Below, piece after piece: positions 34,241-44,513 of a stretch of 64,000 bases of DNA. The translations under genes were made by a program, and so were the position numbers. The DNA is from Yamagishiella unicocca (lineage: Eukaryota > Chlorophyta > Chlorophyceae > Chlamydomonadales > Volvocaceae), in contig BDSL01000045.1 in the NCBI GenBank assembly GCA_003116995.1, positions 124,001 through 188,000 on the forward strand, in the 5' to 3' direction. The notes beneath the pieces were generated by a model that was not told the origin of the DNA, searched no databases, and saw only the letters and a program-made list of their open reading frames with translations. The first letter of the stretch is position 1. Every line of letters starts with the position of its first letter.

Positions 34241-37200
34241 TCATACCGGCGCCGTCTGGGCCTTGTCCGCCAGCTGCTCGATGATGTCGTCCTCGCTGCT
34301 GCTCATGAGGCTGTCGTACGCCTTCTGGATCTCCTGGAACTTGGCCTTGGCCTCCTCGGGGTTGTCGATGTGCTTGTCCGGATGCCAAAGCATGGCCAGG
34401 CGGCGGTAGGCCTTCTTGACTTCCAGCTTGGAGGCCCCGAGCGACACTTCCAGCGCCTCGTAGTCCTGCGCGCCGGAGGGACAACAACAGGGGAGGTGTC
34501 CGGGATGGGGCGGAAAGCCGTGAACCGAAACCGGAGAAGACGAATGCAGCGGGTGCGAAGGGGTGGTGGCTGCCAGGCTCGACGCGACAGGGGGCCACAA
34601 AATGCGTTGCATGCGGGGGAGTAGGTAAGGGCAGTGTTGCGGATGCGGCGAGGGGGGAAACGCGGGCGACCGCTTGGAGAGCAGGGAAGGAAGAAGAAAG
34701 CCGATGAGGAACCCCGATGATTTGTCGCAGTGGGAGGCGTGCACGACTCGTGGGAGGCGTGCACAAGGCAGGTTCCTGGCACTAATGGTTCTACCGGAAC
34801 TCCCCCAGCGTATGCCAGGAAACACCCGTAAAGCTCTGGCCTGGCGGTCTCGGGGTGTACTTGCCTTGGCATGGCGCAGGTGGTACAGCAGCCGCTCGCG
34901 GCGCTTGGTTTCCCGCTTGCGCTCGTACTCCTTCTGCCTGTTCTTCTGCTTCTGCTCCTTGTTGTCGATGGCCTCCATGATCATCCGCTCGGCCGTCTCC
35001 ACAGCCTTCTGGTCGCCGAACAGCATGATGGTCGTCACCTTCTGCTTGCCTTGGGACACGTCATGGGGGGCATACCGGTAATGGTGTGAGGAGTCCGCGG
35101 TATCGGGCGAAGGTTTCGTCATGCTACGGGGTAGGTACTCGCTCCACACCCAGCCCAATCCATTGGAGCTTCCGTCCTGGAATCTCCCCACGGAAGGACG
35201 GACCCTAAACCCACGTGGCCCCAATCCCCCAGCCCACCAGCACCCACTCGTCTGCATGAGATCCTCCACATCCAGCTTGAAGCCCGCTCCGAAACCTTTG
35301 TTGAGTTCCTTTTCGTCCTTCTTGACCTGCACGCCAGCAACCCCAAGGGCAGCAAGCCCACAGCTCAGCGATCAGCAGACCCAATGATGCAACAAGCATC
35401 ACGCGTAAGTATGGGCATCGGCGAGCTTTCTAAACAACCATGTGCTGCGGCACAAGAGGGGGTCAAACGCGTCCTGGCAGCCGCACCGCTCGGAGGTCAC
35501 CTGACCCAGGCCCGCTCTCGTCTTTGCGGCAGCGGCTAAGCGGCAGCAGCGGAAACCTTCAATGCCGGGGCTTCATCCCACGCTAGGCAGTGGCATTGCC
35601 AAAATTTCGAACAGCCAGATCCGGTGTGAGCTATCAGCTGTCAGCTGGCCAGCATTCGGCACCCACAAACAGCAGCGAGAACAGTAGCGCGTCGCCAGGT
35701 GACCCTTTGGCCTGCCGGCCTGGCCGTGCCCGCGGATCCGCGCAACGCCAGGACGCCCCTCACCTGCACCCGGCATTTGGATTTCTTTTGGATCTCCTTG
35801 ATCTTCTCGCCGCCGGGCCCTATCATGAGCTTGACTTTGTTGGATGGGATCTGGATCTCCACGTCAGGATTCGCGTCCGGGTCATCATCCTCCGAGTCCT
35901 CGAGCACTTTGAGCGGCGGCGGGGCTGTGGGCGGGGCCGGGGGCGGGGCAAACGTGGAGCATGCGGCTACAGCTGTGGGGGCCTTAGGTGCAAGCGACGG
36001 CGGCAATGGGAGGCCGGGGCCCGCGGGAAACTTCCGGTCTGAGTGCTGCTGCAATGGATTCGTAATCCGACGTCAGCGCCTCAGCGCTCAGCCCTCACAC
36101 CACACCACCGGCCCTAGCCTACCCGATACTCTGCCACGTATGGCACCACACGCGTTTCTAAGCTACCATCGGACCTTAACTTGCGCCCAGAATACCCCTC
36201 CATACGTCACGCACCGAAGCAAACCCCACTGACCGCAAAGCCCTGCCGGCACTTCCCGCCCTCGCCCTGGCCGTCACAGGTCCGTGAGAAACTTTTGAAC
36301 ACGCTGAGACCCCGCCCGCCGGCACGCCTACTTCCCCCAGATACCAGCTACCGTCCGCCAACCCTGTAACCGATCACCCGATCATCACCATGTCCACCAC
36401 CCGGCCCCCTTTCGCCCTCCCCTCCCCTTCCCTCCCTCTCTTCCTCACCACCACCCCGCCTCTCCCACCCCAGCCACCGTTCCCGCCTCACCTTTCCCTG
36501 ACGCCAGCTGCTCCGCCAGCTTACGCCGCTCCTCCTGCCTCCTCGCCGCCTCCTCCGCCTCCCGCTGCTTCACCTCGGGCAGCACCGCCGCAGCCATGAA
36601 GGCGTCAAGCGGGTCCTCCTCGTCGCCGGTGGCCATTTGCCGGGCCAGGTCGTCGGCCATGTCCTTGGCACGCTTCGCGGCCACGTTGGGCGGCACGTAG
36701 GTGGGGTCCAGCATAATCCGGTCGCGGATATTCGCGGCGCGAGCCTCCGCGGCTGCCGCCGCCGCCGCGTCGTCCTCGTCGTCGCTGCTGACGGCGCCAA
36801 TGAAGCCATCGTCATCCATCTCCTCTTTCCTGGCGCGGCCTCCGGCCGCTGCTGGTGCTGCTGAGGCGGGTGCGGTGACGGCGGGAGTGCTGTCGTTCTG
36901 GAGGCCGGGGTCTTCCCAGGGCATCCACACCTTGGGTTCCGGAGCAACAGCCGAGGGGGCGGCGGTTGCGGGCGCGGCGGCGGCGGCGGCGGGGGCGGCT
37001 GCAGCTGCCCCCTGGCGAGCCTTCCACGCCGCTAGACGCGCCAGGCGGTCTGCATCGGGGCCGCTGCCGCCAGCCGCCTCACCGCCGGTGGCTTGCGAAG
37101 ACTGAGGCGGAGGCGGAGGCTGCGGAGGCGGTGGCAGCGGAGGCTGGGCTGGAGCTTGGCCACCGCTGGACGGGTCGGCATCTCGCGTGCTCCGATCCCG

Positions 37201-37862
37201 ATCACCATCTCGCGTGCTTCGGTCCCGATCCCGATCCCGATCTCGATCCCGATCTCGCGTGCTGCGGTCACGAGATTGAGATCGAGACCGACGGGCACGG
37301 TCACGACCCGTGGAGCGTGATCTGCTCCGTCGGCTAGAGGGGAGCAGGCAGCAGGTGGGGGGCAGCGGGGGGGCAGGCAGAAGGCCCTTAAAGCGGAGGG
37401 TTTGTTAGTTATGTAGGGCAGCCGCCAAGCTGCCACTGGCAACTAGGGTATGCCCGGGTGGGATTGGAGGCTATGGCGAGGCGCCTTCAGCGCAGCTGGG
37501 ATCCCCCATGGCGTCTTCTCTGCTCAGACGAGGCGCATTTCATCTGACCTGGCAAGTGACTCGCTAACCGGTGAGGTGCTTAAGCGCAGGGAAGGGGTAA
37601 CGCCCCTCCCACGATATGAGCAAGCTATGTCGCTCCGACGACGCCCTTCCTGCAGTGCGCCTCCCACCGTGCTTTTCCCGTTGCTAGCTCACCGCTCCCG
37701 GTCGCGCCTGTCCCGGCTGCGGCTCCGGCGCCGATCGACCTCTCGTGACTTGTCACGCCTGTCCCGACTCCGGCTGCGTTGTGATCTGCGGTCACGGCTA
37801 GAGTTGTGTTTATGCCGATCACGGCTGCGGCTCCGGCTCGGGCTCCGGCTGTGCCGTCCCAT
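34241..37862 (-). CDS. RS-rich protein with KH domain and C-terminal J domain
   Basis: Probable nuclear RNA-binding cochaperone of 591 aa. Exons: 37862-37693, 37333-36492, 36038-35764, 35326-35248, 35049-34865, 34465-34241, all in phase. The N-terminus is an RS/RD domain ([16 protein letters not shown], later [18 protein letters not shown]). It is followed by a Pro/Ala-rich linker, an acidic middle (VSSDDEDD) and a charged segment with DPLDAFM. The KH domain starts near residue 397 ([24 protein letters not shown] loop = GPGG). It continues across three exons to [19 protein letters not shown]. The J domain occupies about 518-580 with HPD at 545-547 (AMLWHPDKH). A C-terminal J domain after KH is uncommon. 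The splicing link is inferred from the RS and DPLDAFM features. The last intron (34466-34864) has a GC donor (AAG|GCAAGT). The acceptor before exon 3 (36039) was chosen on phase. Confidence 0.82.
34508..34545 (+). repeat. Dispersed intronic repeat, family B
   Basis: Contains GAAAGCCGTGAACCGAAACC, then GGAGAAGA. It is related to 11505-11545 and 41303-41335 and lies in the GC-AG intron of the RS-KH-J gene, antisense to it. Confidence 0.5.
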
Positions 37863-39164
37863 CTATATGAGCTGCCAGGAGCTGTGAACTATGGGCTTCT
37901 TTAATGGGTCAAATAGTGTTTTTATAATTACATTCCAAGGGGAAGCCCCTGTAGCGGAACTTGATGGAGCTTTCCCTAACGAATGTTCAATACGAGCAGT
38001 AAATGAATCGTCCAAAAGGAAACAGTGCACTTTTAAGAAAACTGGAGACGTTTACCTGATGCACTCGTCTGTATGAAAAATTTCCATCCTTTCAACTCGT
38101 GTACCAGCCTGAGTTGTACGGCTCGTCCAACCTGCAATTCTTGGCGACGCCACTAGAGCATTTTGCGACTGCTCCATAGCAGCATTGTCCAGTACAGTTC
38201 ATATCAGAATACCATGCTTCTAGATATGCCCTTTGCGCGACTCGACGAGCCTTATATATCAACTCACTTTACCACAAGGATTCAGGAGAGACACCACTGG
38301 AGCTGATCTACGAGCGACCCGACAAGTTAAAGCAGTTCATCTTGCGCTTCGATTTAAGGTTAGAGCTAGGCGCTGGGACCCGTCGACCCGCTTACGCGCG
38401 GGCGCGAAGATGGGGCGCCGATCCACTAAGCATAGGGACAAATTGTATACAGAATGATGGACCATGAAGTAAATATGGTGCAGCTCATGGGTGTTTCGTT
38501 TACTAGGCGGATGTTCTGTAACTGACACGACCCTGGACCGCAGCTGGCTCGCAGCCGGCGACTGGGGTTTCACATCCAAGCTGCGCTCGCGATGTTTAGC
38601 CGATTTCATGAACGCCCATGTATACCATGCATTTGGGCTCACGGACGCGCGTTCACAAGCCAAGCATTCACGGACACGAACCCTGCGCTCACGACAGGCG
38701 ACCGCATAGCCCCACACCATTTCAACGGCCACCTCGAGCCTTCACCTGCTGCTCGTTAGCGCCATCTTCAATCAGTGTGGTTCCAGCTGTGATCTGACCA
38801 AGCTAACTGACGCTATCCTCTTCCCGCCCCGCTGCAGAAGGCCAACGGCCTTGGGCCGGCTTACCGAGGCACCCACATTTCAATCTCCCCACCACATCAC
38901 CTAGCAAGGAAGGCACAGCCCTTAATACAGCAGATCGTGTTTGCCCAGCGGATCGGCTAAGTTTTCGAATCCCCGTCACCCGCCGGGAGCTCCCCTGACG
39001 GGCTGCTGGCCGCCGCACCGGCGGCCCGCAAGGACAGGCGGAGAGCACGCAGCGACACACCGGGAGCAGCAGTAGAGGCAGCAACAGTAGCGGCAGCAGT
39101 GGCAACAGCAGTAGCAGTGTCACTCCAGCCGTACGGCAGCCGTTGACGCTCGGGCGTTTCCAAC
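37863..39164. promoter_or_regulatory. Divergent intergenic region, RS-KH-J gene / NEK kinase
   Basis: About 1.3 kb between start codons on opposite strands. The left part (37.9-38.3 kb) is AT-richer. No supported exon is seen on either strand. The purine-rich CAG/AGC stretch just upstream of 39120 is probably 5' UTR of the kinase. Confidence 0.4.
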
Positions 39165-42100
39165 ATGTCGGCCGCCCAGAGGCAGTTCAAGGTGCTCAAG
39201 TTCGTGGGGAAAGGCAGCTATGGCTCCGTGTAAGTCAGGGTTCCCCCGGGGAGCGCTGTGAAGCCGATCAGGGGCCGGGGCAGCCGGGAGGGAACATGCG
39301 CACATCGCTGCGGAACAAGAGGGAACATGCTAGGTAGGCGACGAATTAGGGAGGATGGGGTGCCCGGGCGCTACGTGTTGGGAAAGGCAGCCCACGCTCC
39401 AGAGAAGTAAGGGCTGGTTCTGGGGATCTGGGGTGGACGCTTCATTCCCGGCTGGCAAGTTTCGGGGATACGCGCGCTGAAGAGGAGGGTTGCAGAATCC
39501 AGCAGGGTGGGTTCGGCCAGTCCGGGCGATCCGTCCGGGGACAGAATCGCCATATTGGGACGTTATAGCAGCTGCACAAGCAATTAATGTGTTGCCAGGG
39601 TGAGGGGCGGCAGCCGCAGAGGCGGAAATCGCAGCTTTCACGCATAGCTGGGAAAGGCTTGGTGCGGAAAGAAAGCAACGGGGGGAGGGTAGGCGGCCCC
39701 CGGCGGCGCGCGGGGTTGGGGGCGGTTGTGAGGACTGCAATTGGAGGTGGCAGTGAAACCGCTCAACCGACAAAGGTGGGATAGGGCGTCGGGCGGGTCG
39801 GCTGTGCTGATGGAGCGGCCCGGGGGGCCACGATGTGGTCGCCGGCTGGCCAGCGGCGGCTCGACTCACAGGCCCAGCGGCTGGGAAGCGGCGGCTCGAC
39901 TCACAGGGCCAGTCAGAGAAATCAGATCCTGTGCGGATGACGCGGCATGACGTGGGCTTGATGACGCGGCATGACGTGGGCTTGATGACGTCAATGGGCA
40001 CCCAGGACCACCGCACAGTCGGCCAACAGCAAAGCAAGAGGGGCCGAAGACATCCGCGCGGGGCCCCGGAGTCCGTGCGGGGCCTTGCCGGCATTTGCGG
40101 GCCTTGACAAGATTTTGCGCGGCCCAACAGATTCGGGCCGCAGAAGGAGAGCGGGGCGAGAAGACCCGGTTACACAACGTAGGAAACGGAGGGCAGGAAC
40201 GGAGGGCAGAAGGGATGGGCGGCTGGAGGGGCAAAGGCTACCTCGCAATAGGCAAGGCGCGCCAGATTGGAGACGTACATCCCAGGGGTAGCGAGAAAAC
40301 CGGTGAAAACGACACAGCAAACCGAGGTGCAAAAGCTCTGGGAAACGAATCTAGGAGACACCGAAGGGGGCCAACCACACCGGCGGGCTGCTGCTTGCGC
40401 GGGTAGTCGCAGCCTGAGGAGGGTGGTGGGGCCGGTCAGCCGGTTGCCACAGGTGGTGGTGGTGAGATGTATGAGGGGAAACCGTAGTTGAGCACAGAAA
40501 AGTAAACCGATAAGGGAACGTTTGGTAAACTCGCTTGGAGTTGCATGCTGGAGCAGTTGGTTTAGGTATGCAGAGCCGGAGGTCGAGTTCTGCCCCCGGC
40601 TGCTATGTCTTGACGAAGTCCAACAAGAACCTCGAGCGGCTTAGATACCGTTTTGCGAGCCCATTCCAGGGTGCATGGTGGAGAAATTGATGGTGAGGGG
40701 GGAGGAGCTGAGGCATTTGCCCAAGGAACTGGAAAGCTGTGGGCGGCTATGACGACAGATGGCCGCAGTAGCGCAAAAGGGCTGCAGCCGACAGGAATGA
40801 GCCGGATGCAACTGCCAGGCGGGCTACCGCTGTCACCTCCCCCTCCAGCTTCCTATACTGCGTGACCGGGTCTTCTCGCTCTCCCCCCTCTCCCAGCTTC
40901 CGGAATTGTTACGCCAAACCCCCAGCTTCCGTCATCGGAAAACGGCGGCGCTCCTCGGCGCTGTCCAGTGGCCCCCTGCCAGCAAACACATCACCTTCCC
41001 CCCTCCCTTTCCTCCCCTCCCCTCCTCTCCCCTCCCTGCAGCTTCCTTGTCCAGCGCCTGGCTGACAGCCAGACGTACGCGCTCAAGGAGATGGACGTTC
41101 GGTCCATGAGCCAGGCTGAGCGGGAGGACTCAATCAATGAGATCCGGCTGCTGGCGTCTGTTTCGCACCCCAACGTCATCTCCTACAACGAGGCCTTCTT
41201 GGACGGCAATCGGCTGTGTATCATCATGGAGTACGCAGCGGACGGCGACCTGGCCAAGGTCATCAAGTAAGTGGGCTGGTGACGTGATGAGGGTTGGGGA
41301 GGAAGCTGTGAACGGAAACGGGAGGAGAACAGGGGAGGGTTACTAGCTGGAGCAGCAGTTTTTGAGCACGGGTTTGGAGTAGGAGGGGGGCGGGCGGGCG
41401 GCGGAGGGAAGAGGGGGAGATGTTGGGGGTGAGGGAGGGGGGCGGCGCCGGCGTCGCGGAGGCGCCCTCCTGTCGGGGCGCAGAAGGGAAGGACCCGCGG
41501 ATGACCTACCGGCTCAACAAGGGGTGTGTGAAAGATGGTCGGGCGAAGGGAAGGGGAACACTGGCGGCGAAGTTCGGACCCTACCCGCCTCCCAAATAAC
41601 CCGTGTTAACCCGCCACCACCACCACCACCACTACCGCCGGCCCATCACCGTCACCCCTTCCCACCACCATCCCCCCGGGTATGCACCCGCTACACTTCC
41701 CATGTCGGGTTACCGATTCTTTTCTGTACCCCCCCCCCCCGGGTCTTCTCGCTCCCCCCCTTGCAGGAAGCAGCAGATGATGAAGCGGCCGCTCCCCGAG
41801 GACATCATCTGGCGCTACTTCATCCAGGTGGTGATGGGCCTGCAGGCGCTGCACGGCATGAAGATCCTGCACCGCGACATCAAGCCGGGGAACATAATGG
41901 TGTTCGAGAGCGGGGTGGCCAAGATTGGAGACCTGGGGATAGCAAAGCTGCTCACGAAGACGGCGGCGGCCAAGACCCAGATCGGCACGTGAGTGGCGGT
42001 GGCGTGGGTTGGGGCTGAGGGGAGAGTGGGTGCGTGGACTGGGCTGGGCTGGGTTGGGTTGGGTTGGGTTTCATGTGATGGGGGAAGCGACGGACGGGGC

Positions 42101-44513
42101 GTAGGAGGGCGGGGAGGGCCTGAGGAAACGCTATGGCAGGCACTCCTGCTGTTCGGACTTTCCTCCAGCAAGAGGGGACAGCAGTGGGGAGGGGGAAGTA
42201 CGCGGGCGGACCCCTCCCGAGCCTTACCCGCGCGCTGTGCCGTCACCACAACCCCACCTTGCAACCTCACCCACCCCCGCCTCCCCCCCCGCCCCGCGCC
42301 GCCCGCAGCCCGCACTACATGGGCCCCGAGATCTGGAAAAACCGGCCGTACTCGTACACCTCGGACACGTGGGCTGTCGGCTGCTTGCTGTACGAGCTCA
42401 CAGCGCTGAGCGTGCCGTTCGAGGCTCGGTCTATGAGCGAGCTCCGTTACAAGGTGCTGAGGGGGGCCTTCCCGCCCGTGCCAAACAGCTTCTCGCGCGA
42501 CCTGCAGCAGATGATTCGCGCGTGTCTGGACCCTAACCCCGACAAGCGGCCCTCCATGGACGCCATCCTCGCCAACCCAGCCGTGGCCTCCCGACTGAAG
42601 CTGCTGCCCACCGAGATCCGAAACCCGCCCGCCACCGCCGGCAGTGCGCTGGTGGAGACGATCAAGGTGGGGGGGGGTTGGAAGGGGATGAGAAGACCCG
42701 GGGTGGCACCGGGAGGAAGGGGTGTAGGGGACGCAGGGGGGAAGGGTACCCCTGTTGGGGGCGGGGCCGCGGATGCGTGGTTTGGCTGGGGTTGTGGGGT
42801 TGTGGGCCTGGGGGCCGAAGCACTTGGCTGAAGCGTCGGCAGTACGGGGGTGGACGGGCGGGTGCCTTTGTTGGCGTCCATACGCAGCAGTGGGCGGGAA
42901 AGGCTACGCGCCGGGAGGTGGCGACTAGCTGGCTCTCCAAACTAAGGTATTCCGCACTGCCTTACCTTACCTATCCTTGCTTGCTCCTTCACCCCCGGCC
43001 CCCGCCGCTCGCCATCCCCCACACCCTCAGGTCCCACGCGGCAACATCGCCGCCATTAAGAACAAGCTTCCCCCCGCCCAGTACGCGACCGACATGCTCA
43101 ACATGGGCGGGCCCGGCAACAGCCCCGGCCAGATGACGACCATCGAGGAGGGCAGCGAGGATGAGCTGCCGCCCTCACGACCCGGAGGCGGACAGGGGCA
43201 GGGCAGGCCGCAGCCCAACCGGCCACCCATGCAGCCCCTGGCGCCCATGCCTAGGCCAAACTACGCGCCACCCCCACCGCCCATGCCCATGCCCAAGCCA
43301 AACTACCCTCCGCCTCTGCCGCAAAAGCTCCCCCAGCTGCCGTCCGTAGTTGCTTCGACGCCTGCGTCGGAAGTTGCCGCCGGGGGGTACGGCGGCCGGG
43401 GGGTGCCGCTCAGGCCGCCGCCGTCGTACCTTCCCCAAGCGCCGCCCAGCCAAGGGGGAGCAAGCGCCTGGTCATATGCCAACGGCGGCGGCGGGGGCCA
43501 GCAGAACAAGGTTTCGGAGTCGCACGCAAACTACGGGGCCTTCTACCACCAAAACGTCTACACACCCAGCAGTGCGGCCGGGATACGGCAACAGCAGCAG
43601 CAGCAACAGCAACAGCAGCAGCAGCAGCAGATACCGTCGCCGTGGCAGGTGGGTAACCGGTGGCCGCCGCAGCAGCCCCCACCGTCGCAACAGCAGCAGC
43701 AACAGCAGATGCCGCCACACGTGATGGCGTACAACTCGCCGTACATATCCCCGTACGCGCAGCAACAAAGACAATACGGTGGGTTTTCGGGGCTGGCGCC
43801 GTGCGCGTGGCGCGGGGGGGGGCGGCGTGAGGTGGGGGTCGCGGCTGACATGACCACGCAGGTGGCTGGGCGGGGGATTCGGGCGATGCGTTCGTGACCG
43901 TGTTGCTCTCCCACCGCTAATTCTGTATCTGGAGGAGACTTTTTTTGTATGCATCGACACATCTGGGATACCCAATCGTCGGCAGTGCAGCCGCTAATGG
44001 GAAGGGGCGAGGTCGCTGCGATGTGCTGCTTCATACCAACTCTTACCAAGCCACACGCATGGACACCCATGGACCATGTCTCCTTGGGCTTGAGCGGGCA
44101 TCCCCAGTTTGCCGAGCCTGAGTACCCACCCAACATTACCTGCGCCAACCACCATCACGCACACGCACACACACACCCTCTTCCCTTAAAACACACACCC
44201 TTCCCCCTCAACGCCGCCAATCCGTAAATCAGAGCACACCCTCCCCCTCCCCTTCCGCCCACCTGCAGCCGGCCTCGCTGCTGGCGGCGCCGCAGTGCCG
44301 CACCTGCCGCAGCTCAACGGCCCCCGCCAGGCCAACGTGGTGTCAGCCGGCAAGCCCCCGCCCTGGAACTACGGCGCACAGCCCCCCCGGCGGCCCATGC
44401 GAGGGCCAGCGGGCGCGCGTCCGGCCGGGGGGTACTACGGTGGGGATCCGCAACAAGGCGAGGTCCCGCGCTATCCCCCACCACAATGGGCGCCGCGGCC
44501 GGCCAGGTGGTAG
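39165..44513 (+). CDS. NIMA-related (NEK-like) Ser/Thr protein kinase
   Basis: Protein kinase of 620 aa in six exons: 39165-39229, 41042-41266, 41767-41988, 42309-42666, 43031-43778, 44269-44513. In algae NEKs commonly act on cilia and cell-cycle coordination. The catalytic domain covers about residues 8-265. It has the Gly loop GKGSYGSV (15-22), Lys37 in ALKEMD, HRDIKPGNIM (HRD 132-134), and DLG (152-154) in place of DFG. The activation segment GTPHYMGPEIW has GPE instead of APE/SPE. TSDTWAVGCLLYELTAL is typical of NEKs. The C-terminal half is Pro/Gly-rich with two polyglutamine tracts, low-complexity and probably disordered. Intron 1 is long (1.8 kb) and carries a 24-bp direct duplication (39936-39983) with two TGACGTGG motifs. 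Confidence 0.9.
41300..41335 (+). repeat. Dispersed intronic repeat, family B
   Basis: Contains GAAGCTGTGAACGGAAACGG, then GAGGAGAAC. It lies in kinase intron 2, about 35 bp after the donor. Confidence 0.55.
43588..43708 (+). repeat. CAG/CAA trinucleotide tracts encoding polyglutamine
   Basis: Two in-frame runs of CAG and CAA codons lie in exon 5 of the kinase, about 14 and 7 Gln codons, separated by a Pro/Trp-rich spacer. The mixed codons point to selection on the peptide or an old repeat rather than recent pure expansion. Confidence 0.9.

Noticed and set aside
37032..37442. Ile/Gly-Thr repetitive frame ([16 protein letters not shown])
   Set aside because: It is a shifted reading of the RD-repeat exon of the RS-KH-J gene. 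The RDRDRDRD frame joins in phase to the next exon.
38233..38732. Short frames on both strands upstream of the kinase
   Set aside because: They lie in the divergent intergenic region, with no splice sites that extend them and no recognisable family.
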